Assembly (NCBI GenBank): GCA_945873955.1
Contig: CAMCFA010000001.1
Coordinates: 1-64,000 of the forward strand
DNA length: 64,000 nucleotides
Source: an uncultured Clostridia bacterium
GTDB taxonomy: Bacteria; Bacillota; Clostridia; Oscillospirales; Ruminococcaceae
Reading direction: 5' to 3'
Position numbers and translations under genes: made by a program. A model generated the notes under the pieces. The model was not told the origin of the DNA and ran no database searches. It saw only the letters and a program-made list of their open reading frames with translations. Below, piece after piece: positions 17,848-27,438 of the stretch (positions within the stretch are counted from its first letter, which is position 1; each line of letters opens with the position of its first letter).

Positions 17848-18465
17848 ATGGACGAGAGGATTCAGCGCACAATGGCTGCGCTTCAGAGAAACAACATGAA
17901 ACCGTTCTTCGCCGAAAACCGCGAACAGCTTTATGATATCGTCCGCGGGCTGGTAAAGGGCAACAGGCTCATCACCGCGGGAGGGTCTGTAACGCTGGAA
18001 GAAAGCGGAGTTAAGACTTTGCTGATGAACGAATTCAAGGGGATATACCTTGACCGCTCCGAGGGAAAGACCCCGGACGAGGTGGAGGATATCCTGCACA
18101 AAGCGTTCGTTTCGGACAGCTTCTTCGCAAGCTCTAACGCTGTGACCGAGGAGGGTGAGCTGTACAACGTTGACGGAAGAGGAAACCGTGTTTCCGCAAT
18201 GATATACGGTCCGAAGCAGGTGATCCTTGTGGTCGGTGTCAACAAGATCGTCAAGGACATGGACGAGGCGGTAAAGCGGGTCGAGCAGGTCGCTGCGCCG
18301 AAGAACACCCAGCGGCTGCACTCCGGCACACCCTGCGAGAAAACCGGTAGCTGCGCACACTGCCGCAGCGAGGGGCGTATCTGCTGCTCCTATGTCAGAA
18401 TGGGTCAGCAGCGTGTTCCGGACAGGATAAAGGTAATTATTGTCAATGAACCTCTTGGTTATTGA
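17848..18465 (+). CDS. LUD-domain protein (LutC-like)
   Basis: A 205-aa LUD (lactate utilisation) domain protein. Characteristic segments include RLITAGGSVTLEESGV (~40-55), the acidic segment around 70, ASSNAVTEEGELYNVDGRGNR (~95-115) and YGPKQVILVVGVNKIV (~120-136). A Cys-rich part near 162-179 (CEKTGSCAHC, ICCSY) could bind a metal. Single LUD proteins are common in anaerobic Firmicutes, but their reaction is not established; the companion LutA/LutB genes are absent here. AAGGAG lies upstream. Confidence 0.85.
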   Translation: MDERIQRTMAALQRNNMKPFFAENREQLYDIVRGLVKGNRLITAGGSVTLEESGVKTLLMNEFKGIYLDRSEGKTPDEVEDILHKAFVSDSFFASSNAVTEEGELYNVDGRGNRVSAMIYGPKQVILVVGVNKIVKDMDEAVKRVEQVAAPKNTQRLHSGTPCEKTGSCAHCRSEGRICCSYVRMGQQRVPDRIKVIIVNEPLGY

Positions 18466-18483
18466 CAGAAAGGATACATAGAT

Positions 18484-19449
18484 ATGGCTATATTAAAACT
18501 CAAGGCACCCTGCAAGGACTACATCTGGGGTGGAAACAGACTTCGCGAGGAATACGGCAAGGAGCTTGACTCCGATAAAATTGCGGAAAGCTGGGAGCTT
18601 TCCTGCCACAAGGACGGTCAGAGCGTTATCACCGGCGGCGAGTTCGACGGAAAGACGCTTTCTGATTACATTGAAGCAAAGGGAAAGGGCGTTCTGGGCA
18701 AGAACTGCGAGCGCTTTGAATACTTCCCCATACTTATCAAACTGATCGACGCAAAGGACAACCTGTCCGTGCAGGTACACCCCTCCAACGAGTACGCGCT
18801 CAGGGTCGAGGGCGAGTACGGCAAGACCGAGATGTGGTATATAGTTGACTGTGACGAGGGCGCAGAGCTGCTGTACGGCTTCAAGCACGAGATCAGCAAG
18901 GAGGAGTTCGCGGAGCGTATCGCGAACAACACCCTGCTTGAAGTCACAAACAACGTACCTGTCCACAAGGGCGACGTGTTCTTTATTGAGAGCGGCACTT
19001 TGCATGCTATCGGCAAGGGCATACTCATTGCCGAGATACAACAGAACTCCAACACCACCTATCGCATTTACGACTACGGCAGAGTCGGAAAGGACGGCAA
19101 GCCCCGTGAGCTTCACGTTGAGAAAGCGAAGGAGGTCACGAACCTTGTTCCGCCGAAATACCCCACCACAGCGCAGGGCGCTCCGGAAAAGATCGCCGGC
19201 GGCACTGAAACTCTGCTCCGCTCCTGCGAGTATTTCAACGTGAACAAGCTGGAGCTTGACGGCGAAGCAAAGCTGAATGCCGGCAGCGGCTCTTTCAATT
19301 CGCTGCTTGTACTGGACGGCGCGTTTGAGATATCCTCCGGCGCGGAGAAGGTTTCCGCGAAGAAGGGCGACAGTATTTTCGTGGACGCCGGCACCGGTGA
19401 TTACACTGTTTCCGGCAAGGGCACGATAATCCTCACCGACATTATCTGA
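18484..19449 (+). CDS. manA: Mannose-6-phosphate isomerase, class I
   Basis: A 321-aa zinc enzyme that interconverts mannose 6-phosphate and fructose 6-phosphate. Metal-ligand motifs: QVHPSNEYA (~98-106), TEMWYIVD with Glu (~115) and GTLHAIGKG (~170-178). The catalytic-site segment QQNSNTTYRIYDYGR is near 189-203. Length fits the short bacterial class. It is followed after 19 bp by a ROK kinase, so the two likely handle sugars released from plant polysaccharide. Confidence 0.94.
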   Translation: MAILKLKAPCKDYIWGGNRLREEYGKELDSDKIAESWELSCHKDGQSVITGGEFDGKTLSDYIEAKGKGVLGKNCERFEYFPILIKLIDAKDNLSVQVHPSNEYALRVEGEYGKTEMWYIVDCDEGAELLYGFKHEISKEEFAERIANNTLLEVTNNVPVHKGDVFFIESGTLHAIGKGILIAEIQQNSNTTYRIYDYGRVGKDGKPRELHVEKAKEVTNLVPPKYPTTAQGAPEKIAGGTETLLRSCEYFNVNKLELDGEAKLNAGSGSFNSLLVLDGAFEISSGAEKVSAKKGDSIFVDAGTGDYTVSGKGTIILTDII

Positions 19450-19468
19450 CATACACAGGAGGGCGGCT

Positions 19469-20425
19469 ATGGCTTACTATCTTGGCATAGATATCGGCGG
19501 CACGAACATTGCCTGCGGTATCGTGAACGACAACTGCGAGATAATCGCGCGTTCAAAGGTAAAGACAAACGCACCCAGACCCTACGGCGAGATACTTGCG
19601 GATATAATCCGGGGCGCAAAGCTAGCCTGCGAGGAAGCCGGGATATCCCCGTCAGAGCTGGACTCTGTCGGCATTGGCTGCCCCGGCACCTGCAATCAGG
19701 ACACCGGCGCGGTGGAGTATTCCAACAACCTCGGATTTGTGAACGTCCCGCTTCGCCCGGACGTTGAAAAGGCTCTCGGCGTAAAGACCTTCCTCGGCAA
19801 TGACGCGGACGCCGCAGCCTACGGCGAGTACTGCGCGGGCGCTGCAAAGGGCGCGGAAAACGCAGTCGTTATCACCCTAGGCACCGGAGTTGGTTCGGGT
19901 ATCATAATCGGCGGAAAGATATACAGCGGTTCAAATTTCGCCGGTGGTGAGATAGGTCACACGGTTATTTCTGTGGACGGCAGACCCTGCACCTGCGGAA
20001 GAAAGGGCTGCTTTGAAGCTTATTCCTCTGCTACGGGACTTGTGAATATCACCCGTGACTACGCGGAGAAATACCCCGCCAGCCTTATGGCAAAGCTGAT
20101 AAAACAGGACGGACGTATCAGCGCCCGCACCGCATACGCCGCAATGAAGCAGGGCGACGAAGCCGGACGCATTGTTACCGACGAGTATGTGAAGTACCTT
20201 GCAGTCGGGATAGCGAACGTAATCAACATTTTCCAGCCGGACGTACTCTGTATCGGCGGCGGTGTCTGCAACGAGGGCGACACGCTGCTCGTTCCGCTGA
20301 AAAAGGCAGTCAAGGAGCAGGTTTATTCAAAGAACAGCGCAAAAAATACCGAGATAGTTATCTGCTCTCTCGGTAATGACGCAGGTATAATCGGCGCGGC
20401 AATGCTGCACAGATCCTGCAAATAA
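19469..20425 (+). CDS. ROK-family sugar kinase (probable glucokinase)
   Basis: A 318-aa ROK kinase. ATP-binding LGIDIGGTNIA is at the N-terminus, the catalytic Asp is in GNDADAAA (~112-118), TLGTGVGSGIIIGG follows (~135-148), the GGEIGHTVI motif has the zinc-binding His (~157-165), and the ROK Cys cluster is CTCGRKGCFEAY (~171-182). The family phosphorylates glucose or related sugars; glucose is the likeliest substrate by length and motif pattern. It is cytoplasmic and in the same run as manA. GGAGG precedes the ATG. Confidence 0.93.
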   Translation: MAYYLGIDIGGTNIACGIVNDNCEIIARSKVKTNAPRPYGEILADIIRGAKLACEEAGISPSELDSVGIGCPGTCNQDTGAVEYSNNLGFVNVPLRPDVEKALGVKTFLGNDADAAAYGEYCAGAAKGAENAVVITLGTGVGSGIIIGGKIYSGSNFAGGEIGHTVISVDGRPCTCGRKGCFEAYSSATGLVNITRDYAEKYPASLMAKLIKQDGRISARTAYAAMKQGDEAGRIVTDEYVKYLAVGIANVINIFQPDVLCIGGGVCNEGDTLLVPLKKAVKEQVYSKNSAKNTEIVICSLGNDAGIIGAAMLHRSCK

Positions 20426-20461
20426 ATACATACCCGGATAACCGGGCGGAAAGGAAAAGTC

Positions 20462-22117
20462 ATGAGAAGTGATTTGATCAAAGAGGGCGTAGAAAAGACC
20501 CCTCACAGAGCGATACTTAAGGCTCTCGGCGTGACCGACAGCGAAATGCACAGACCGTTCATTGCGGTAGTTTGTGCGGCGAGCGACTATGTTCCCGGTC
20601 ACATGCACCTGCATGAGATCTCAAAGGCGGTAAAGGACGGCATAAGAAATGCCGGCGGTGTTCCGTTTGAATTCTTCACGATCGGCGTTTGCGACGGTCT
20701 TGCTATGAACCACAAGGGCATGAGATACTCCCTTGCTTCAAGAGAGCTTATCGCGGACAGCATTGAGGTAATGCTCACTGCACACCCGCTGGACGGCGTT
20801 GTGTTCATTCCTAACTGCGATAAGATCGTACCCGGAATGGTGCTTGCCGCTTCCAGAATGAACCTGCCCGCTATCTTTTGCAGCGGTGGTCCTATGAATC
20901 CCGGCTGCGTACAGGGTAAGCGCGTTGGTTATTCTGAGATCTACGAGGCTATCGGTCAGTATTCCAACGGCGAGATCGGCGACGAGGTAATCAAGGATTT
21001 CGAGGACAACGCTTGTCCTACCTGCGGAAGCTGCTCCGGCATGTACACCGCGAACTCCATGAACTGCCTTACCGAGGCGCTCGGTCTGGCGCTCCCCACC
21101 GCGGGTACTGAGCCGGCTGTAAACTCCGCACGCCGCAGACTTGCAAAGGAGTCCGGCGAGCGTATCGTCGAGCTGGTAAAGGAGAGCATTCGTCCCAGCG
21201 ATATCCTCACCAAGAAGAACATGCTGAACGCGCTTGCTACCGATATGGCAATCGGCGCGTCCTCAAACACCGTGCTTCACCTGCTTGCAATCGCGCACGA
21301 GGCAAAGGTCGATATCACCCTCGACGATATTGACCAGATGAGCAGAAAGACCCCGCAGCTTGCAAAGCTGAATCCGGCTTCCAGCGTGTTCATCACCGAT
21401 ATGAACGCTGTCGGAGGAATCCAGACGGTTATCCGAGAGCTTTCAAAGGGCGGACATGTATTTACTGACGTACAGACCGTTTCCGGCACTCAGGCAGACC
21501 GTATCGCAAAGGCTAAGGACGCTGACGGCGTGATAATCCACAAGCTCGACGCTCCGGTACGCAAGGACGGTGGTATCGCTATTCTGAGCGGTAATCTGGC
21601 AGAGAACGGCTCTGTTGTAAAGCAGGGCGCGGTAAAGCCGGAGATGATGGACTTTACCGGTACTGCAAGAGTATTCGACGGCGAGCAGGCTGCGTGTGAC
21701 GCTATCCTCGGCGGCGACATCAAGGCAGGTGACGTTGTAGTTATCCGGTATGAAGGTCCTAAGGGCGGCCCCGGTATGCCGGAAATGCTTGCGCCTACCG
21801 CGGCTATCGTCGGCAAGGGACTTGACGGCAATGTTGCGCTCATCACCGACGGACGTTTCAGCGGCGCTTCCAGAGGGGCGGCTATCGGTCACGTTTCCCC
21901 CGAAGCGGCAGAGGGCGGTCTTATCGCATTCGTTGAGGACGGCGACAAGATCCATATCGACATTCCGAACCGCAGCATTACGCTGCTGGTTGACGACGAG
22001 ACCATTGCAAAGCGCAAGGAAAAGGGAATCCTCCCGCCTAAGGAGCTTTCCGGCTACCTCAAGCGCTATGCGAGCCTTGTTACCAGCTCCAACACCGGCG
22101 CGGTATTCAAGGATTAA
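20462..22117 (+). CDS. ilvD: Dihydroxy-acid dehydratase
   Basis: A 551-aa iron-sulfur dehydratase of valine, leucine and isoleucine synthesis. Visible signatures are the conserved [13 protein letters not shown] (~117-129), the CSGGPM motif (~140), the cluster [22 protein letters not shown] split around residues 181-203, and C-terminal [19 protein letters not shown] (~460-478). The enzyme works with IlvBN, encoded 35 kb away in this window. GGAAAGG precedes the ATG and a small CCCGG/CCGGG hairpin lies upstream (about 20433-20446). It ends at a strong terminator. Confidence 0.97.
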   Translation: MRSDLIKEGVEKTPHRAILKALGVTDSEMHRPFIAVVCAASDYVPGHMHLHEISKAVKDGIRNAGGVPFEFFTIGVCDGLAMNHKGMRYSLASRELIADSIEVMLTAHPLDGVVFIPNCDKIVPGMVLAASRMNLPAIFCSGGPMNPGCVQGKRVGYSEIYEAIGQYSNGEIGDEVIKDFEDNACPTCGSCSGMYTANSMNCLTEALGLALPTAGTEPAVNSARRRLAKESGERIVELVKESIRPSDILTKKNMLNALATDMAIGASSNTVLHLLAIAHEAKVDITLDDIDQMSRKTPQLAKLNPASSVFITDMNAVGGIQTVIRELSKGGHVFTDVQTVSGTQADRIAKAKDADGVIIHKLDAPVRKDGGIAILSGNLAENGSVVKQGAVKPEMMDFTGTARVFDGEQAACDAILGGDIKAGDVVVIRYEGPKGGPGMPEMLAPTAAIVGKGLDGNVALITDGRFSGASRGAAIGHVSPEAAEGGLIAFVEDGDKIHIDIPNRSITLLVDDETIAKRKEKGILPPKELSGYLKRYASLVTSSNTGAVFKD

Positions 22118-22126
22118 AATATACTC

Positions 22127-22161
22127 AAGCCGTCCTGCGAATCAGCAGGACGGCTTGTTCT
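22127..22161 (+). terminator. Terminator of ilvD
   Basis: AAGCCGTCCTG (22127-22137) pairs perfectly with CAGGACGGCTT (22146-22156), followed by GTTCT. It lies 10 bp past the ilvD stop. Confidence 0.8.
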
Positions 22162-22191
22162 ATCCGTGGCTTATCCGGCATAGAATATGCC

Positions 22192-22770
22192 ATGATCGAA
22201 TTTAAACTGAATCGCACGACACTGCGGTGGGATTTTTCGTTCTTTGCGGTGCTGGCGGTGTTTTTCTGGCTGGACAGCTCCGGCTTCGGGCTGACTGCGC
22301 TGGCGATATGCGCGGTGCATGAGCTGGCACATCTGGCGATGATGAGAGCTTTCGCCATAGTCCCGGAAAGCGTGACGTTTTACGGCGCAGGGATACGTAT
22401 TTCTGCGCCGAATATCGAGAACCGCGCCCTGGCGGTACAGGCTTCGGTGTATTCCGCGGGCTGCTTGGTAAATCTGCTTCTGGCTGGCGTCCTGTGGCAG
22501 TTCCCCGATTTGCGGAGCGCGGCGGCAGTCAGCCTGTTCACCGGGCTGTTCAATCTTCTTCCGGTGGGAGAATTCGACGGCAGACGGCTGCTGAAGCTGT
22601 TTCTCATTGCACGGGTGAAACCGGAGAACGTTGACGAAACGCTGCGGCTCTGCGGGATAATTTCCATGGTAATATGCACCGCAGCCGTGATAATTCTCGG
22701 CAGGGAGGCAGGCTTCACGCTGACCACGACAATGATATACCTGCTGATAATGTCTCTGCGCCGTGTCTGA
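22192..22770 (+). CDS. Site-2 protease-like M50 metalloprotease (SpoIVFB-like)
   Basis: A 192-aa intramembrane protease. The zinc motif HELAH is at residues 43-47 in a membrane helix, and the second active-site motif is NLLPVGEFDG (121-130) with Asp129, as in LDG motifs. Four to five membrane segments are visible and no PDZ or CBS domain. By family, it would cut a membrane-bound factor. I see no clear ribosome-binding site before ATG 22192, and the gene starts 31 bp after the ilvD terminator, so its own promoter is unclear. Confidence 0.88.
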   Translation: MIEFKLNRTTLRWDFSFFAVLAVFFWLDSSGFGLTALAICAVHELAHLAMMRAFAIVPESVTFYGAGIRISAPNIENRALAVQASVYSAGCLVNLLLAGVLWQFPDLRSAAAVSLFTGLFNLLPVGEFDGRRLLKLFLIARVKPENVDETLRLCGIISMVICTAAVIILGREAGFTLTTTMIYLLIMSLRRV

Positions 22771-22798
22771 AACTGGAAAGAAATGTTGCACAAATCCC

Positions 22799-22827
22799 TT
22801 GACAAACTGGATTATTTATTGTATAAT
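22799..22827 (+). promoter_or_regulatory. Promoter of the AIM24-family gene
   Basis: TTGACA (22799-22804), 17 bp, TATAAT (22822-22827): an exact consensus promoter, about 54 bp before the start. Confidence 0.85.
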
Positions 22828-22880
22828 AAGGACAGCATAATACCCAATAACAACAATATTTTGAAAAAAGGAGTAATATC

Positions 22881-23552
22881 ATGAGGTATGAGATCAAAGG
22901 CGAGCCGCTGCCCGTCGTAATCGTTAATCTTGAAGCGGGAGAGTCCGTGAAGTGCGAAAAGGGCGCAATGTCATGGATGACCCCCAACATGCAGATGGAG
23001 ACCGGTGCGGGCGGTATCGGCAAGGCATTAGGCAGAATGTTCTCCGGCGAGTCCATGTTCCAGAATACATACACCGCTGTCGGCGGTCAGGGCATGATCG
23101 CATTCGCATCCAGCTTCCCCGGTTCTATTATCCCGGTAGATGTAAGCAAGGGCGATTTCATCGTACAGAAGTCCGGTTATCTGGCTTCTGAGCCTTCCGT
23201 TGAGCTTTCCGTTGCGTTCCAGAAGAAGCTGGGCGCAGGCTTCTTCGGCGGCGAGGGCTTCATCATGCAGAGACTCCACGGCACCGGCATGGCGTTTGTT
23301 GAGATCGACGGCTATGTTGTTGAGTACGAGCTTCAGGCAGGTCAGCAGCTTCTGGTAGACACCGGTTATCTTGCTGCAATGTCCGGCACCTGCACCATGG
23401 ATATCCAGACCGTAAAGGGCGTAGGAAACGTGCTGTTCGGCGGCGAGGGTCTGTTCAACACCGTTGTTACCGGACCCGGTAAGGTTTACCTCCAGACAAT
23501 GCCTATCAGCAATGTCGCTGCCGCTATTTCCGCGGTTATTCCCAAGAGCTGA
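22881..23552 (+). CDS. AIM24 / TIGR00266-family protein
   Basis: A 223-aa protein of repeated beta strands with no signal peptide. Typical features are an N-terminal LPVVIVNLEAGESVKCEKGAM-like opening (~13-34) with MSWM, GGIGKALGRMFSGES with the F-x-x-N-x-Y segment (~46-66), and Gly-rich GGEGFIMQRLHGTGMAFVE. The family forms double-stranded beta-helix trimers; its biochemical role is unknown. A consensus promoter and terminator make it a strong single-gene unit. AAGGAG precedes the ATG. Confidence 0.9.
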   Translation: MRYEIKGEPLPVVIVNLEAGESVKCEKGAMSWMTPNMQMETGAGGIGKALGRMFSGESMFQNTYTAVGGQGMIAFASSFPGSIIPVDVSKGDFIVQKSGYLASEPSVELSVAFQKKLGAGFFGGEGFIMQRLHGTGMAFVEIDGYVVEYELQAGQQLLVDTGYLAAMSGTCTMDIQTVKGVGNVLFGGEGLFNTVVTGPGKVYLQTMPISNVAAAISAVIPKS

Positions 23553-23565
23553 GTTCACAATGCTT

Positions 23566-23597
23566 CCCCGGCTGAGATATGCCGGGGATTTTTTTTG
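23566..23597 (+). terminator. Terminator of the AIM24-family gene
   Basis: CCCCGGC (23566-23572) / GCCGGGG (23581-23587) followed by a run of eight T. Confidence 0.9.
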
Positions 23598-23686
23598 TCT
23601 TTTTTTGTTTTCCGCATAGAAAATACACACCAGAGTATCACTCAGCCTATACTTCTTAAATCTTTATTACAGTTTTGTAATAATTG

Positions 23687-23715
23687 TTGACAAATTATTC
23701 CTTAGATGATATACT
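23687..23715 (+). promoter_or_regulatory. Promoter of the MacB-like ABC operon
   Basis: TTGACA (23687-23692), 17 bp, TATACT (23710-23715), about 100 bp before the ATPase start. Confidence 0.8.
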
Positions 23716-23814
23716 GCTATATGAATGATAAATACTAAATTTTTAGAAATTCCTGCAACCTTTGCAGGGGGAAAACGGTTTTATAATATGAGAGCAAAAA
23801 AAGGGGGTGACAGA

Positions 23815-24558
23815 ATGGAAAACGAACAGCCGACAAAAGTCAGAAAGCCAAGAGCAATGATACATGTCAAAGACCTCCGCAAGGAGTATCAGCTTGAGGG
23901 CGGAGCGCCGGTAGTAGCGCTCAAAAGGATAAACCTTGACATTATGGAGGGCGAGCTTTGCTGCATATTCGGCACCTCCGGTTCGGGCAAGTCCACGCTG
24001 CTGAACCAGCTTGCCGGGCTGGAAAAGCCGACCTTCGGGGACGTTTACATAAGGGGAGTTCCGATAACACGTCTGAACGAGAACCAGCTTGCAGCTTTCC
24101 GGCAGAAGCACATAGGCTTCGTATTCCAGTCTTATAATCTGCTGCCGTTCATGACGGCGGTGGAGAATGTGGCAATGCCGCTGATGTTCCGCGGGGACAG
24201 CCGCCGCGAACGTACAAAGAAAGCAGTGGCAATGCTGAAAAAGGTAGGTCTTGGCAACCGTCTGAAGCACTATCCCAGACAGATGTCCGGCGGACAGCAG
24301 CAGCGAGTGGGCATAGCAAGAGCTTTCGTGGCTATGCCGGACGTCGTGTTTGCGGACGAGCCGACAGGAAATCTTGACTCCAAAACCACTATTGAGGTAA
24401 TGGATATGATAAAATCCTTTGCAAGGAAGTACAGACAGACCATCGTCCTTGTGACCCACGACCCGGAGCTTGCCAAATACGCAGACCGGATAGTAACGCT
24501 TGTTGACGGCAGAATAGTCAGCGATACAAAAGGAGAGAACCATGAGGAAATATGTTAA
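23815..24558 (+). CDS. ABC transporter ATPase, MacB/LolD type
   Basis: A 247-aa ATPase. Walker A GTSGSGKST is near 50-58, the Q loop VFQSYNLLP near 103-111, the signature MSGGQQQRVGIARA near 157-170, Walker B VVFADEPTGNLD near 176-187 and the H loop TH near 212. I choose ATG 23815, which has GGGGGTGA upstream, over a start 90 bp earlier. Its 3' end overlaps the next gene by 17 bp. With the FtsX/MacB-type permease downstream it forms a system of the kind used for lipoprotein or peptide export, or for mechanotransmission. Confidence 0.94.
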   Translation: MENEQPTKVRKPRAMIHVKDLRKEYQLEGGAPVVALKRINLDIMEGELCCIFGTSGSGKSTLLNQLAGLEKPTFGDVYIRGVPITRLNENQLAAFRQKHIGFVFQSYNLLPFMTAVENVAMPLMFRGDSRRERTKKAVAMLKKVGLGNRLKHYPRQMSGGQQQRVGIARAFVAMPDVVFADEPTGNLDSKTTIEVMDMIKSFARKYRQTIVLVTHDPELAKYADRIVTLVDGRIVSDTKGENHEEIC

Positions 24559-27433
24559 GAAAGTATTATCAGTTTTGATAGGGGCGGCGTTGATGACCAC
24601 GGCGCTCCCGGCAGCTTCCGTTGCTGCGTTTGCGGAGGGTACGTCGGAGTCTGGCTCGGCTGAGGCGTCAGGGCTTACGCTCAGCCCTGTTGTGCTGAAC
24701 TACTCATTGACGAACAGCAAGGGGCAGTATTTAGCGTCCATCTCTGAGAACATTCCGTTTGTGCTGAAGATGACGATCAAGGATATTAAGGTAAAAACCT
24801 CTGAAATAACGGGTATTGATTTTATCAAGACCGTGGATTCCTTTAAGGGTACTGTCGAGTCAGTCAACATTACTTCCAGCGGTGATGACCTGCTGCGATA
24901 TGACGTTACCATTAAGGACTGCAAATGGTCGGGCGGGGACACAAGCTTCGGATTTATGGTAGGATATACCGGCGGGAGCGACTATTATTCCGGTTCTGTG
25001 GGTATAACTGAATGCAAAGCTTCTGATTCCTCCGGCGGCGGAGAAACGGTGAACATTGCAGAGCCTACGATCAAGATCACCGGCGTAGAACCCTCTGCGC
25101 CCATAAGGGCGGGTGAGACCGGCGAGTTCAAGATCAAGCTGAAAAACCTCAGTGCAAACAGCGCGTATAATATCCTTGCGGAGATAACCCCCTCCGACGA
25201 TATTCTTATCGTAGAGGGAACAGGAACACAGGATATCTATAACCTCGACTGCAAGGAAGAGGAGATAATTACCATAAAGTACAAAGCGCTCGACAAGATC
25301 AACAGCGAGCGGCAGAACTTCGGCGTAACGCTGAAATTCTATTATGACAACGGCACCAGCGAGTGCCTTGGTAACGCTTCCGCGCAGATAGCGGTCGCTG
25401 CGGAGATATCCACCGTGAAGAAGGTTTACCCGGTCATCTCCACCGAGTTCTCTATGTCCGAGGCAGTCATCAATGCGGATAAGGAATACAGCGGAGTTGT
25501 GACAATAAAGAACAGCGGCACGGCGGACATCAAGGGGCTTTTTGTGAACTTCACAGCCTCTGACGATATCGTGATAACCGACGGTACCGCCTCCCGTTAT
25601 TTCGAGGAGCTTCCCATGAACTCCCAGAAGCAGATCACCGTGAAATTCCGCACCATGAAAGAGCTTAGCTCCATTCGCCAGAACCTCGGCATTGAGTTGA
25701 AGTACAATTACGTCATGGGCAGCGAGGAGCTTGAGGGCAGCTACGAGACCTCTTTCGTGATGTTTGGCGAGGGCATGGAGGCTGCTCCGCTGCCCGTTAT
25801 CTCCGCTGACCCGTTGGACGAACCTCTTGCCGCAGGCAGAAAGTACCGCAAGGCGTTCTTCATCACCAATAAGGGCAGCCGTGATATGAAGAATATCACT
25901 GTGAACGTCAAAGGCAGCGAGGGGCTGACTATCACCGACGGCAGGGATCAGTTCTTTGTGGACTCTATCAAGGCAGGCGGTCAGAAGCGTATTCTTGTGT
26001 ATTTCGACACCAACGCGGAGCTTACCTCGGTAAACCAGACTCTCAGTGTTGACCTTGAATACTACTATGAGAAAAACGGCATACTCACTACGGATACAAA
26101 ATCCGGAACTATCACCATGAATTCCGAGATCTCCTCCGCGCCCGTGCTGAGAATTTCCGGCGAGAAGCTGGAAAGCGCAATTGTACCGGATACCGAGTAT
26201 GAATATACGATCTCCGTCAAGAACTACGGCGATATCACCGTAAGAGATGTGTTTATCGACTTCACAGCCACTGATGCATTCTATTTCCTTGACGGCACGG
26301 AGTCCGGGTACATAGACATTATCCGCCCGCAGGACACCGCAGAGATCACGGTGAAGTTCAAAACGCTGGAGGATATCACCTCTGTCAAGCAGGGAATAAC
26401 CGCCGACATGAAATACTCATACGGCAGGAATTCCTCTATCGTACAGACCAACGGTACTTCTTCTATCGTGCTTATCGCCGCTGCTAATAAAGGCGCAGAC
26501 GGCAAGGACAGCGCAGCCGCGCCTAACATCATAATCGGCAAGTATGACATAGGCGCAGACCAGATCGCAGCGGGCGAGGTGTTCGACCTTGCGCTTGATT
26601 TCTACAATACCAGCGCAGACACCTCGATCGAGAATGTCGTAATGACTGTCAACGCCGGCGGCGACCTGTCGATATACGGCGGCAGCAGCTCATTCTACTA
26701 TCCCGCGATAACAGCGGCTGGTGCGGCGAGCGAAACTATCCAGCTCCGTGCACTGCCTACCGCTGCGACGGGTACTTCGTCGGTTAGCGTTTCCTTTAAG
26801 TACGATTATGTGACCGACGACACCAGAAACACCGTCACCAGCGATCAGACGCTGTATATCCCGCTCTACCAGCCGGATAAGATGACATTCTCCGTTAATG
26901 TGCCTACCTACGACATCTATGCCGGAAACGAGGTGTACATCACCCTCAGCTACCTCAACAAGGGACGCGCGGACGCGGCGAACGTTAAGGCAGAGCTTGT
27001 CGGCGACGTATCTGCGCTTTCTACCGAGAAGATTATCGGCAACGTTCTGGCTGGAGGAAACGGCTCTGTTGACTTTATCGTTACCCCCTACATGGCAGGG
27101 GAGGTCAGCTTCTCTATCCTGCTCACATACGAGGACTCCAACATGAATGAGGTAACGCAGGAGCTTCCTGTCACGCTTAACGTCATGGAAATGGACTGGG
27201 GCGGCGACGATATGTACTTCCCCATGACAATGGAAGAGTCCGGCGAAGCCGAGGGCGGATTCCCGTGGTGGATCGTTTTCGTTGGCGGAGGTGTGCTGCT
27301 GGCAGCCGCGGTTGTCGTGATAATCGTCGTTGTACACAAGAAGAAAAAGAACGGCAAGAAGCTAACAGCAGATGATATCGACTGGGAGGACGAGCTGGAC
27401 GAGGATAACTCCGACGACACGACAAAGGTATAA
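24542..27433 (+). CDS. Large surface protein with CARDB-like repeats and C-terminal anchor
   Basis: A 963-aa exported protein. It has an N-terminal signal peptide (basic start, hydrophobic ~8-30, AFA cleavage region). It then has at least five beta-rich repeats of about 110-120 residues, each with a strand like 'GEFKIKLKNLS', a D-G-T motif and 'QKRI-x-V-x-F-x-T', resembling CARDB/COG1361-type adhesion modules. A C-terminal membrane helix (~927-947) and an acidic cytoplasmic tail rich in Asp/Glu follow. It lies between the ATPase and permease genes with overlaps or close spacing (5 bp), so it is probably a subunit or substrate-capturing partner of that ABC system. Confidence 0.85.
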   Translation: MRKYVKKVLSVLIGAALMTTALPAASVAAFAEGTSESGSAEASGLTLSPVVLNYSLTNSKGQYLASISENIPFVLKMTIKDIKVKTSEITGIDFIKTVDSFKGTVESVNITSSGDDLLRYDVTIKDCKWSGGDTSFGFMVGYTGGSDYYSGSVGITECKASDSSGGGETVNIAEPTIKITGVEPSAPIRAGETGEFKIKLKNLSANSAYNILAEITPSDDILIVEGTGTQDIYNLDCKEEEIITIKYKALDKINSERQNFGVTLKFYYDNGTSECLGNASAQIAVAAEISTVKKVYPVISTEFSMSEAVINADKEYSGVVTIKNSGTADIKGLFVNFTASDDIVITDGTASRYFEELPMNSQKQITVKFRTMKELSSIRQNLGIELKYNYVMGSEELEGSYETSFVMFGEGMEAAPLPVISADPLDEPLAAGRKYRKAFFITNKGSRDMKNITVNVKGSEGLTITDGRDQFFVDSIKAGGQKRILVYFDTNAELTSVNQTLSVDLEYYYEKNGILTTDTKSGTITMNSEISSAPVLRISGEKLESAIVPDTEYEYTISVKNYGDITVRDVFIDFTATDAFYFLDGTESGYIDIIRPQDTAEITVKFKTLEDITSVKQGITADMKYSYGRNSSIVQTNGTSSIVLIAAANKGADGKDSAAAPNIIIGKYDIGADQIAAGEVFDLALDFYNTSADTSIENVVMTVNAGGDLSIYGGSSSFYYPAITAAGAASETIQLRALPTAATGTSSVSVSFKYDYVTDDTRNTVTSDQTLYIPLYQPDKMTFSVNVPTYDIYAGNEVYITLSYLNKGRADAANVKAELVGDVSALSTEKIIGNVLAGGNGSVDFIVTPYMAGEVSFSILLTYEDSNMNEVTQELPVTLNVMEMDWGGDDMYFPMTMEESGEAEGGFPWWIVFVGGGVLLAAAVVVIIVVVHKKKKNGKKLTADDIDWEDELDEDNSDDTTKV

Positions 27434-27438
27434 CGATC

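Noticed and set aside
18493-19452. A 319-codon minus-strand frame opposite manA
   Set aside because: Antisense shadow, no start signals; manA has clear motifs.
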